64,000 nt of DNA from Candidatus Kuenenia stuttgartensis. GTDB lineage: Bacteria; Planctomycetota; Planctomycetia; Pirellulales; UBA1268. Shown here piece by piece: positions 24,019 through 32,569 of this stretch (its first letter is position 1; each line of letters starts with the position of its first letter). The notes under the pieces are model-generated. The model saw nothing but the letters and a program-made list of their open reading frames with translations, was not told the DNA's origin and ran no database searches. The stretch lies in assembly GCA_945891385.1 (NCBI GenBank), contig CAMDDJ010000010.1:1-64000 (forward strand), in the 5' to 3' direction. The position numbers and the translations under genes were made by a program.

Positions 24019-27000
24019 TCAATTGTCGATCAGGTACGAATCACCGCCGTACAAACCGGCCGCCACGAGCAGGATCAGGTCGGTGATGGTCACCCGGCCG
24101 TCGGAATTGAAGTCGCCCTGCCACCAGCCGGCATCGGTCGCGGACGTGCCGTACTTTCCGCCGGCGTTGAGCGCGATGAGATCCTGGATGCTCACGCGGC
24201 CGTCCATGTTCGCGTCGCCCACGGCCGCGTAGCCCACTCGCAGAGAGCCGTCGGGGAGCACCTGGGAGCCGATCTCGCGGAAGCTATCGGGCTGGATGCT
24301 CGAGCTCATGATGCCGGGACCGACCCACGGAAGGTGGCTGCGCTTCCGCGCGAGGAGGGCGATGATGCCGGAGTTGTCGAGAAACCCGCCATCCGTGACG
24401 AGGATCGATCCCCGACCGACATCGAGCGTGCTCGTCGGCGTGAGGTCGAGCCCCGCCACCACCACCTGGCCAGTGCCGACCTGGAAGGTCACTCGAGCTC
24501 CAGGGAGAATCCGAAGCGGACCGGTGCCGAGGGCCGACAGGTGCTGAACGACGAGTTCGCCCGCCTCCACCACCGTCCCGCCGGAGTGGGCGTTGCCACG
24601 GTCGAGGATCAAGGTACCCTCGCCCCGCTTCGTCAACGGCCGGGTGCCGCTGCGGGTGATCTGATCGGTAGCCGTCTGGCCGGTCGCCACCGTGATGACC
24701 GACGGCAGGGCCAGCAGGCCGATCTCGGTCGCTCCGAGCCCCACGTCGTAGATCGCCACTTCGTCGATGGAACCCTGGAAAAATTTGTTGTTGTCCCTGA
24801 TGTCGGCCCCGATCCCCACGCCGATGCCGCCGGAGAGATCCCGCACGGTCCCGCTGGCCGAACCGACCAACTGGCCGTCGACATAGAGCGAACCCCGCGT
24901 GCCAGACCGCACCGCGGCGACGTGGTGCCACTTTCCGTCGTTGATCGCCCGGTTGCCCGAGAAACTGAACTGATAGCCCGAGTTGCCGTAGACCATGAAC
25001 CCGGGCGTGCCGTTGGCATTGACCGACAACTGATACTGGCCGTTGAAGCCGCCGTTCCGCTGCTGGATGATCACGCCCGCGGTGGTCGCCGTCGTCTTGA
25101 CCCAGGCCGAGAGGGTGAAGTCGGTCTTGCCGGCCAGCGACGGGCCGGTGCCCAGAGTGACCTTCGAATTCTGGCCGTTGAAGAGCAGGGCGGAGCCATC
25201 CTGGCCGGTCGTCCAGGCGGCACTGACGATCGTGCCATTCGCGCTTCCGGCCGAATCGCCGAGGAGCGTGCCGCTCGCCTCGTCGAAATTCCAGTGGGAT
25301 CGGGGGGTCGGCGGAGCCAATCGCACGGTACGGACATCCGTCACGCCCGCCGCATTGGCGACGGTGTAGGTGAAACTGGTCTCGCCGCTGAACCCGGATG
25401 CCGGCGTGAACCTGAAGCGGCCGTCGCCCAGATCGGCCAGCGTGCCACCCACCACGGATGAGAACCAGACCACTTGCGCCGAGTCATCGAGCGTGAGGTC
25501 GTTGGCGAGGACGTCGATCGTGACCGGCAGGCCTCCCTGGTAGGTGCCGACGTCGTCCTGGGCCACCAGCGGCATCCAGCCGGGCAGACCGAGGGCGTCG
25601 ACCGTATCGATCGCCGACTGGCTGACCTCGAGCCCCCAATGATCGACCATGTAGCCGACCATGTTTCGTCCAGCGGCCCTCGACCAGCGGATCAGCCACT
25701 GATCCTTCCGGGCCTGGGCCGACTGGGGAAGGGCCGAGGGATTCAGATCCTGGTCCCGCGAGTAGCCGCCGATCACCGCCCGGTAGGTCTCCCAGCCGAA
25801 GCCGTCGGCCAATTGAAAATAGAACGGATAGGGGTCCTTGGTGTCGAAGGCCACCGCGGCCGGGTCGTTGACCGTCGCCGCGGCGCGAGTCATGACCTCG
25901 ACCGGATGGGCCGAATAGCCCCAGCCACCTGTGCCCGTGCCGGGCACCATCTGCTCGAGGGCAGCGTTGGCGAAGATATTGACCGTCACCTCGACGTCGC
26001 CGGAGAAGGTGAAGGGGTTCTCCCAGCCCCAGGCCCTGTCAGGCCGACGCTGCATCTCGTGGCCGAGTTCGTGGAAATACCCCCAGTTGCCGCTCGTCCG
26101 GAGCTGGCCGAGATCGACGAGCTCCTCCGAGGCCCAGGTGGGGCCCTGGATCGGATAGCCGGCGTGCAGCAAACCCGCGCTGATCTGGACGTCGACGTTG
26201 ATCCGCTCGGGCCCGGTCCGGAGCGACTCGTAGCTGCCCACGTAATCCATGAAGGCGACCGCATCGTCCCAATACGTCATCAGCTCGGTTGGGTTGGCCA
26301 GGTTCCGAATCCACGCCGAGGGCACCGAGAAGGCGAGGCCGTCCGACACGAATTCGGCATACGGAGCCGGATTCATGCGAATCCCGGCCACCCAGGCAGC
26401 GTCGGTGGTCTTGCCCAGCACGAACAAGGGCGCCCGAATCGCGCCGGAGATCGTCACCGGCACCTGGCCAAGTCCTGGCGGTGTGCCACCCCCGCTGCCG
26501 CCCACGTTGACGTAGATCGCTCCGCCGAAGGCTCCGGCCACCTGCACGGTCGGCCCCGTGATCACAAACGACCGAGCCACACCAAAGGGAACACGATCCC
26601 AGCTGTCGCGGCCGGCAATGGTGTCCACATGGCCGCTGAGCTGCACGGTGTAACCACGGCCCACCATCGACGGCGGGAAGGTGAGCGTGACGAGCTCGCC
26701 AGGCGCCGCGTACATCCCCGTGGCAAGCCAACCGGTCTTCGACGTGTCGAGCAGCACGGTGTGGCCCACCAGTCGCGGCGCGGCCGGGTCAATCGTCCCA
26801 TAGACGGCTTCCGCCGTGCGATGCGCGGTGACCTCGATCGGCGGCAAGTCCTTGATCAGGTTCATCTCCTGGGTGATCAAGGCCTTGTTGAAGCTATCAG
26901 TCAGCGGCGTCGCTGGCGTCGGGTTGATACTCTGAATCCGCGTGTCGTACGTCTGCCGGAGTTCCGCCGCGAGCGTGTCGCCCGGAGGCAGGACGGCGAA

Positions 27001-28128
27001 CATCCCGTTCATCACGGCCGCCGCCTCGTCGATCACGGCCTGCGAAAAGCCACGCGAGTCGGCAAGCACGCCGATCACGGTCTCGGCTTCCACTTGGCCC
27101 GTGGCCACGGTTGTGGCATCGATCAGGCCGGTGTCCCAGCGGTTGCCGTAGGGGAAGCCGATGCCCGCCTCCCGCAAGAGCCGGCTGCCCGGAACGGCGG
27201 TCTCCGCCTTTCCCCACCACCAGGAATAGCCCGCGCCGTATTCGGCCAGAAACAGGCCGCCGCCGCCGCGGACGAAGCCGGCGATCGCGTCGAGGCTCGC
27301 CTGCGACGGATTGCTGCCGAGCCAGCCCACGAGGACGTCGGCATTGGTCAGGGCGGTCGCGTAATTCGAACTGACGGTCACCCGCGTGTAGCCCTGGGAC
27401 CGCAGCCAGTCGGCCGTGCCCTGGGTGGGCGTGACGATTCGGATCGTGGTGGCGGTGGTGCCGGTCAGCCAGGCCAGACCGTTCCGATAGAACTGGCCGG
27501 TTGTTCCCGTGTCGCCATAGCTCGCCATGTTGAGCATCTGGTGATCGGGCACGGCGATCACCTTTCCGCGGCCCCAGCCGGCGGCTGCGATCATCGGCCC
27601 CTCACTCAAGTCGCCCGGATACCGGGCCACGGCGAAGGCCTCGGGCCCGTAGGCCACCAACCGCCCGGGCTGAACGCCGCTGTGGATCGTCGTGACGCCG
27701 GCAAGAATCTGGCTGCGGGCAGCGGCGACGTCGATTACCTGATTGACCGAGAGCCTGACGAGACCAGTGTCGCTGCCATCGAGGCCGTCGGTCACGGTGT
27801 AGGAAAAGGAATCCAGCCCGGCGTATCCCGCCGCAGGTGTGTAGCGGTAGTGCCCCCCGGCGACGGCGGTCAGGCTGCCATGGGCCGGTGAGGTGATGCT
27901 CGTGATCCGCAGGGCATGGCCGTCGGCATCGCTGTCGTTGAGCAGGAGCGAATCGAGGACGATGGCCGACCCTGCGCCGACGGCCACGACGTCGTCGCCC
28001 GCAACCGGCGCGAATGCCAGCAATCGCCGCACCTCCAGAGCTTCGACGGCCAAACTGCGGAGGGAAACCCGCTCCCGACAAAACCGGCCAAACAGCCTCT
28101 CCCAACCACGCCCGGTCCGCCCAGCCAT
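24019..28128 (-). CDS. Large secreted M60-like metallopeptidase with cadherin-like, LamG and dockerin modules
   Basis: The ATG at 28128 gives 1369 residues (28146 is an alternative). The N-terminus has a basic stretch and VEALEVRRLLA, the planctomycete export motif. A cadherin-like tandem domain follows (LLNDSDADGHALRITSI...DSFSYTVTDG), then a glutamine-amidotransferase-like region, then the M60 region with WDDAVAFMDYVG and the zinc site HELGHEMQ near residue 685. A second cadherin-like stretch, a LamG/concanavalin domain (FTLSAWVKTTAT...KWHHVAAVRSGTRG), an autotransporter-associated strand (GTLILDRGNAHSGGTVVEAG) and two dockerin-like loops (GDANMDGRVSIQDL, GDFNSDGRVTITDL) close it. M60 peptidases cleave mucin-like glycoproteins. 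Confidence 0.88.
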   Translation of the reverse strand: MAGRTGRGWERLFGRFCRERVSLRSLAVEALEVRRLLAFAPVAGDDVVAVGAGSAIVLDSLLLNDSDADGHALRITSITSPAHGSLTAVAGGHYRYTPAAGYAGLDSFSYTVTDGLDGSDTGLVRLSVNQVIDVAAARSQILAGVTTIHSGVQPGRLVAYGPEAFAVARYPGDLSEGPMIAAAGWGRGKVIAVPDHQMLNMASYGDTGTTGQFYRNGLAWLTGTTATTIRIVTPTQGTADWLRSQGYTRVTVSSNYATALTNADVLVGWLGSNPSQASLDAIAGFVRGGGGLFLAEYGAGYSWWWGKAETAVPGSRLLREAGIGFPYGNRWDTGLIDATTVATGQVEAETVIGVLADSRGFSQAVIDEAAAVMNGMFAVLPPGDTLAAELRQTYDTRIQSINPTPATPLTDSFNKALITQEMNLIKDLPPIEVTAHRTAEAVYGTIDPAAPRLVGHTVLLDTSKTGWLATGMYAAPGELVTLTFPPSMVGRGYTVQLSGHVDTIAGRDSWDRVPFGVARSFVITGPTVQVAGAFGGAIYVNVGGSGGGTPPGLGQVPVTISGAIRAPLFVLGKTTDAAWVAGIRMNPAPYAEFVSDGLAFSVPSAWIRNLANPTELMTYWDDAVAFMDYVGSYESLRTGPERINVDVQISAGLLHAGYPIQGPTWASEELVDLGQLRTSGNWGYFHELGHEMQRRPDRAWGWENPFTFSGDVEVTVNIFANAALEQMVPGTGTGGWGYSAHPVEVMTRAAATVNDPAAVAFDTKDPYPFYFQLADGFGWETYRAVIGGYSRDQDLNPSALPQSAQARKDQWLIRWSRAAGRNMVGYMVDHWGLEVSQSAIDTVDALGLPGWMPLVAQDDVGTYQGGLPVTIDVLANDLTLDDSAQVVWFSSVVGGTLADLGDGRFRFTPASGFSGETSFTYTVANAAGVTDVRTVRLAPPTPRSHWNFDEASGTLLGDSAGSANGTIVSAAWTTGQDGSALLFNGQNSKVTLGTGPSLAGKTDFTLSAWVKTTATTAGVIIQQRNGGFNGQYQLSVNANGTPGFMVYGNSGYQFSFSGNRAINDGKWHHVAAVRSGTRGSLYVDGQLVGSASGTVRDLSGGIGVGIGADIRDNNKFFQGSIDEVAIYDVGLGATEIGLLALPSVITVATGQTATDQITRSGTRPLTKRGEGTLILDRGNAHSGGTVVEAGELVVQHLSALGTGPLRILPGARVTFQVGTGQVVVAGLDLTPTSTLDVGRGSILVTDGGFLDNSGIIALLARKRSHLPWVGPGIMSSSIQPDSFREIGSQVLPDGSLRVGYAAVGDANMDGRVSIQDLIALNAGGKYGTSATDAGWWQGDFNSDGRVTITDLILLVAAGLYGGDSYLIDN

Positions 28129-28269
28129 GTCGTGTTTCCCTTGCACATGGGCCCGATTCGCAGAGCCACATAGCCTTCCTTGCGTCGTGGCAAGGATAGT
28201 TCGGCTGTCGTGGGCATCGCAATCATCCGGTCGCTCGAAGCCGCGCCACGCGTCCGGACCAGCCCCGGC

Positions 28270-28617
28270 TTACGAGGGCCGCGCCGTTCCGTAGCGGCCG
28301 GCGAGAAAGTCCACGATCGCCGTCGGTCCCGAGACAAACGCCCGGTCGTGCGCCAGCGGCAGGCCATCGGGCCGGTCGCCCTCCGGTAGGACGAGCACCG
28401 GACAGGACTGATGCGCTTCGCCCACAAGCGCCACGACCTCGGGCCGGGGCCGGGGCACATCGACCTGGCGAACTTCGAGTTGGGCCGCGACTTCGGGATA
28501 GTAGTAGAGGATGCCGGCCACCGTCGCGCACTCCGGGCAATAGGCGCCCTCCGGGCCATGCTTCGCATCAGGGAACCCGGCGCGGAGCAGAAAGAGAATC
28601 GGCTTTTCGGCAGGCAT
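28270..28617 (-). CDS. DUF3088 family, thioredoxin-fold-like protein
   Basis: This 115-residue protein opens ILFLLRAGFPDAKHGPEGAY and continues CPECATVAGILYYYPE, VRQVDVPRPRPEVVALVGE and QSCPVLVLPEG, the pattern of DUF3088. The CPEC pair sits where thioredoxin-like proteins have their CxxC, so a redox or glutathione-S-transferase-like role is conceivable but unproven. The ATG at 28617 begins two residues before the conserved block; the upstream frame is non-coding. It lies between the M60 gene and the sulfatase gene, all on the minus strand. Confidence 0.7.
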   Translation of the reverse strand: MPAEKPILFLLRAGFPDAKHGPEGAYCPECATVAGILYYYPEVAAQLEVRQVDVPRPRPEVVALVGEAHQSCPVLVLPEGDRPDGLPLAHDRAFVSGPTAIVDFLAGRYGTARPS

Positions 28618-28722
28618 CGAAACGGGCTCCGGGAGTGGCGAAAACGGGATTGGAGGTCCATTGCGGCGGGACTCCGCCGGTCTGTTTTCTATCACCCCGG
28701 TCCACCGCTCACCAACTCGGAT

Positions 28723-28773
28723 CCGATCGCCGAGCCTCCGGTCAACGCTGCCGCACCGGCTCGGGGAAGGCAC
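28723..28773 (+). repeat. Rearranged relative of the dispersed element (copy C)
   Basis: CCGATCGCCGAGCCTCCGGT is followed 10 bp later by CACCGGCTCGGGGAAGGCAC. Both blocks match, with about two mismatches each, the two ends of the plus-strand reading of the 59.8-kb element, but their order is reversed. It lies just beyond the 3' end of the sulfatase gene, like the other copies at gene ends. Confidence 0.45.
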
Positions 28774-28799
28774 AGGTGACGTCGCGGCCGCGGGCCGCG

Positions 28800-30398
28800 T
28801 TATGGCGTCGGGCCGACCGGACGGGTGCGGCCGGCGGCGATCGCGGTCTCGAGCCGTTCGATCATCCCTGCCGCGACCGCCGGGTGTTCGGCCCGCAGGT
28901 CCCGCTCCTCGCCGGGATCCTGATCGAGATCGAAGAGTTGGTATCGCGGCACCTTCGTGTTGGCGAGCGGTCGCTCGACCACACGGTTTCGGGCAACCCC
29001 CTTGTCGTGCCGCACGAGTTTCCAGCGGCCCTCGCGAAATCCGTAGCTGCCGCTCGCCCCATTGTCCTGCTGGATCAGGTGCGAGCGGCCCTTCGCCCCG
29101 GGCTCACCCAGGAGCGCGGGCAGCAGGTCGAAGCTGTCAAGGCAGGCGTCGTCTGGCAGAAGCCGGCCGACCAGGGCCGCGAGGCTCGCCGCAAGGTCGA
29201 TCGTGCAGACGACTTCGGTGGAGGTGCCGGGGGCGATCCGGCCGGGCCAGCAGGTGATGAAGGGAGTGCGGGTGCCCCCTTCGAACACGCTGTACTTGCC
29301 ACCCGAGAAGGGTCCAGCGGCACGGTGGGAGCCGTTCTTCTCGATGGCGTCGTCGCGATACCCATCATTGAGCACGGGGCCATTGTCGCTGCAGAACACG
29401 ATGAGCGTGTTGTCCGCGAGGCCTGCGTCGGCGAGCGTCTGCATGACTTCGCCCACGCACCAGTCGAGTTCCAGGATCGCGTCGCCCCGCGGCCCGAGCG
29501 CCGACTTGCCTTGAAACCGCTCGCTCACCACCCGGGGCACATGGCACTCGTGCGCGGCGAAAAACAGGAAGAATGGCCGGCCGGCGGCCTGGCTCGCGGC
29601 GATGAAGGCCTTGCTTTCCTCCACCCAGGTGTCGGCCAGATCCTCGTCGCGAAACCGGGCGGCGTGGCCGCCGGTGTAGAACCCGATCCGGCTGATGCCA
29701 TTGTGGATCGTCTGGTTGTGGCCGTCCGACCAGTCCATCGTCAGGGTGTCGCGGGCCGTGATGCCGGTCGGATGATCCGGCGCGGGTTTCGCGTCGCCCA
29801 CCCAGAGCGGGTCGGCAGGGTCGAGATCGGGCACGTGGTGATCCCGCACGAAGACCTGCGGCACCCGATCGTTCGTGGTGGGAAGCAGGAAGCAGCGGTC
29901 GAAGCCGATCTCGAGTGGGCCTGGCTGGAGGTCGCCGTTCCAGTCTGGGCCGGCGGCCCCGCCGAGGCCCAAATGCCACTTCCCGATCACGGCCGTGGCG
30001 TAACCGGCCTCGTGAAGCAGCGAGGCCAGCGTCGTGGTGCCGGGCGGGATGATAGCGGGGGAGTTCGGCGGCGCGATCCCGGTACCCTTGTGGCGAAAGG
30101 CGTAGGTGCCCGTCAGAAACGAATACCGAGTTGGCGTGCAGGTCGAGGCGGAGCAGTAGCCGTTCGTAAACCGTAGGCCCCGGGCCGCCAAGGCATCGAT
30201 TGCAGGCGTGGTGATCGACTTGGCCCCGTTGCAGGAGACGTCGCCGTAGCCGAGGTCGTCGGCCATGATCACGACGACATTGGGCTCCTCACTGCCGTGA
30301 TTCCGGGCGGCAGCCGGCGTAACACCGGCGACGTTGAAAGCCATCATCAAGAGCCAGCCCACATGCCGGAACTGTGATGCTGCCTTCTTTTTTTCCAT
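28800..30398 (-). CDS. Secreted arylsulfatase-type sulfatase
   Basis: This 532-residue enzyme starts at the ATG at 30398 and opens with a signal peptide (HVGWLLMMAFNVAGVTPAAA). Sulfatase landmarks follow: PNVVVIMADDLGYGDVSCNG with the metal-binding aspartates, and CSASTCTPTRYSFLTG containing the C-x-P-x-R motif whose Cys becomes formylglycine. GKWHLG, DNGPVLNDGYRDDAIEKNGS and GGTRTPFITCWPG complete the active-site set. Such enzymes remove sulfate from algal or animal polysaccharides, and planctomycetes carry many. No formylglycine-generating enzyme or carbohydrate-binding partner is adjacent. A longer start at the GTG at 30449 is possible but leaves the signal peptide internal. Confidence 0.93.
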   Translation of the reverse strand: MEKKKAASQFRHVGWLLMMAFNVAGVTPAAARNHGSEEPNVVVIMADDLGYGDVSCNGAKSITTPAIDALAARGLRFTNGYCSASTCTPTRYSFLTGTYAFRHKGTGIAPPNSPAIIPPGTTTLASLLHEAGYATAVIGKWHLGLGGAAGPDWNGDLQPGPLEIGFDRCFLLPTTNDRVPQVFVRDHHVPDLDPADPLWVGDAKPAPDHPTGITARDTLTMDWSDGHNQTIHNGISRIGFYTGGHAARFRDEDLADTWVEESKAFIAASQAAGRPFFLFFAAHECHVPRVVSERFQGKSALGPRGDAILELDWCVGEVMQTLADAGLADNTLIVFCSDNGPVLNDGYRDDAIEKNGSHRAAGPFSGGKYSVFEGGTRTPFITCWPGRIAPGTSTEVVCTIDLAASLAALVGRLLPDDACLDSFDLLPALLGEPGAKGRSHLIQQDNGASGSYGFREGRWKLVRHDKGVARNRVVERPLANTKVPRYQLFDLDQDPGEERDLRAEHPAVAAGMIERLETAIAAGRTRPVGPTP

Positions 30399-30538
30399 CC
30401 TCCAGCCCCACTGTCCGCTTCCAGTCGCGAGCTGTGACACCGACGTCACCGAACCAGAATCGAGAGCCCCAGATCTGGGATCGATGACCCAGGCTCTGAA
30501 ATTCTGAATCCCGGATCCTCAATCTGGCATCGATGGCC

Positions 30539-31402
30539 TCAACTCCACCGGCGGCGAGCGTAGACGGCCGCCCCGGCCATCGCAGCCGCCAACAACCCGC
30601 TGATTCCGGTCGGTTCGGGAACGGCCGTGTTGATGTTATCCAGCATTCCGTTGGAGCCCGACGTGGTCACACGCGCGAAGATCCCCGAGGCGCTGCTCAG
30701 CGGAACGCCGTACTGGGCGGACGTGACGGTGAAGGTCCAGGGCTGCACGCCGGGCGTGTTCGAATCGAAGTCGACGTCAGCAGCGACCGTCAGATCCCGA
30801 ACGCCGACGGTCAGGTCGAAGTCTGCTCCGTTCGGTGCGTACTGCACATCGAACCGGTACCAATCACCCTGAGTGCCCGCCAGCCCGGCTCCGGATGTGA
30901 TGAAGCCCGGGCCCGTTCCGCTGGCCCACAACCGTGATCCAAACCCGGCCGACCGTGCTCCGAACGCGTACGGCGCCGTGCCGTCAGCAACGAATCCGAT
31001 TTGAAATTGGGCTTCGGTTTGATCGAAGAGGTTGTTGGAGTTGGCGTCGAACCAATGCCCAAAGCCCAGTTCCTGGCCTTGCCCGTATCGCAAATCGAAC
31101 GAGTAGCGGTCTGAGAGCAGGAAATTCCCATTCGCACCGATGTACGTAACGCTGCCGCTCACCGCCTGGCCGCCGACGTACTCGCCAGAGTTGGTCGTCG
31201 TGACGATCGACCCTGCGTTCGACGAGGACGCCGACCACCCCCCCTGGCCGTTGAAAGGATTGTTGGTGGCTGATCCAGCGGCAGCCAACTGACCCGTCGT
31301 GTAGGTGGGCGGTTCGAAATCAACGATCGCCGCACGGCCCATCGGCAGGGCACCGATCGTGAGCAGGGCAGCGGTCAGAAGGGCGACAGGACGGCAGGTC
31401 AT
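30539..31402 (-). CDS. PEP-CTERM protein of unknown function
   Basis: This 287-residue protein starts at the ATG at 31402 behind TGGAGA. It has a signal peptide (VALLTAALLTIGALPMGRAA), one beta-rich extracellular domain with FDLRYGQGQELGFGHWFDAN and QFQIGFVADGTAPYAFGARS, and a C-terminal sorting signal (AVPEPTGISGLLAAAMAGAA then basic YARRRWS). The exosortase-type signal implies surface retention. No enzymatic motif was recognised. The longer frame to 31480 adds unconvincing sequence. Confidence 0.8.
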   Translation of the reverse strand: MTCRPVALLTAALLTIGALPMGRAAIVDFEPPTYTTGQLAAAGSATNNPFNGQGGWSASSSNAGSIVTTTNSGEYVGGQAVSGSVTYIGANGNFLLSDRYSFDLRYGQGQELGFGHWFDANSNNLFDQTEAQFQIGFVADGTAPYAFGARSAGFGSRLWASGTGPGFITSGAGLAGTQGDWYRFDVQYAPNGADFDLTVGVRDLTVAADVDFDSNTPGVQPWTFTVTSAQYGVPLSSASGIFARVTTSGSNGMLDNINTAVPEPTGISGLLAAAMAGAAVYARRRWS

Positions 31403-32081
31403 GGCAGCAGTCTCCAGTGTCTGAATTTCCCACGGCGATACGGACGAGATCGAGTTGGACGAGATCGAGCCGCAGGCCAATCACAGCATCCCCCGGGCGG
31501 CCATCCTAGAAAAAATGGAACACGGTGACAAGAGTGGGCAAGCAGCGCGCCAAACCAAGAAAAACTGACAGAACTGCCACACCGACGTGATTCGAGTATC
31601 GTGCCAACCGGAGCTTCCCGGTGAGCCTCTCAACGCCCTGACACGTTTCCCAACAACGATGAACTTGTATTCAACGAGGAAGTGAATGCGGCTTCACAAA
31701 ATTTGGGAATCGAGTGACGCCGCATCATGTTCATGCGTTTTCAATCGCTGCCCCCGTGAGATCACTCAGACCACACTGAACGCTGATTGGCACGAGCCTC
31801 GTGTTGCTTGCTCCTTCGCGGAGAAGCAGGGGAAGCGGGTTGACGGTTGTCCGCCTCGTCACTCCGAATCCTGGCGAGCCGCTGACGCCGGCGTCTGCCG
31901 AATCGCGGCGGGTTGCCTACAAGCCGGACCACGACCAGAGCCCGGAGGCAACTCCTGAACTCCTCGTGCCGAAAGGCTCCGCGGATCCTGAGACCGCCGG
32001 CCTCAGTGTGACCGTCGTCGCAGGCCGAACGACGACTGCGGATCTGGTCTTGAACGCCGAGTAGCAACCTCTGCCAGTGGG
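31403..32081. other. Gene-poor spacer with decayed coding sequence
   Basis: No intact gene is evident between the PEP-CTERM gene and the DUF151 gene. The stretch 31440-31700 is AT-richer and carries short repeated GACGAGATCGAG units (31445-31470). The right half holds a coding-like relic (31801-32064). No promoter or terminator stands out. Confidence 0.5.
31801..32064 (+). pseudogene. C-terminal relic of a carboxypeptidase-regulatory-like (transthyretin-fold) protein
   Basis: The frame ends ELLVPKGSADPETAGLSVTV followed by VAGRTTTADLVLNAE and a stop. This resembles the C-terminus of small planctomycete lipoproteins with a transthyretin-like domain (VPxKYxDPxTSGLTVxV...). The upstream part lacks a signal peptide and the first half of the domain, so it is probably a fragment. 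Confidence 0.4.
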
Positions 32082-32483
32082 CTACCCGAGCACGCTCTCG
32101 ATCACGTCTTCGGAGACATAGATCGGCAGGTTGGGCTCGCACGTCACCGCGATCGCGATCGCGTCGGAGGGTCGGGCGTCGAATTCCACCACCTCACCGT
32201 CCTTGAGCACGCGGATCACGGCGTAGTAGGTGTGCTCTTTGAGTTCCGAGATCACCACGTCTTGAAAATCGCCCCCCATGAGTTCCACCGCTGCCACCAG
32301 CAGATCGTGGGTGAGGGGCCGAGGCGACTGATGGTGCTTGACGCGGCGGTCGATGCTCGTCGCCTCGAACAATCCGATCATGATCGGAAACGCGCGATCC
32401 CCATCGACCTCCTTGAGATAGACCATCTGCTGGTCGTCGATCTCACTGATGATGATCCGCGAGAGCTCCATTTGGACGCTCAT
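32082..32483 (-). CDS. Bifunctional nuclease family (DUF151) protein
   Basis: This 133-residue protein has the DUF151/BFN signature: ELSRIIISEIDDQQMVYLKE, AFPIMIGLFEATSIDRR, PRPLTHDLL, and ARPSDAIAIAVTCEPNLPIY-VSEDVI. Characterised members have DNase/RNase activity or act in stress responses; the bacterial role is unsettled. The ATG at 32483 is used because the conserved block starts there. It lies 86 bp downstream of valS on the same strand and could be the last gene of that transcript. Confidence 0.88.
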   Translation of the reverse strand: MSVQMELSRIIISEIDDQQMVYLKEVDGDRAFPIMIGLFEATSIDRRVKHHQSPRPLTHDLLVAAVELMGGDFQDVVISELKEHTYYAVIRVLKDGEVVEFDARPSDAIAIAVTCEPNLPIYVSEDVIESVLG

Positions 32484-32569
32484 GGCACAGGCTCCTGGCA
32501 GGGCACCGCCACCGCATCCCTCCGGCCGCGTGGCGTGCCTGGAGTCTACCCGACGGAAGAGCCGGCCGC

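Noticed and set aside
25474-27891. Long plus-strand open frame (about 800 codons) opposite the M60 peptidase gene
   Set aside because: The minus-strand frame has clear domains and a signal motif; this frame has shadow-like composition and no recognisable motif.
28177-28196. TCCTTGC-GTCGTG-GCAAGGA perfect hairpin upstream of the M60 gene
   Set aside because: No U-run, no second copy and no clear placement relative to a promoter, so no function can be supported.
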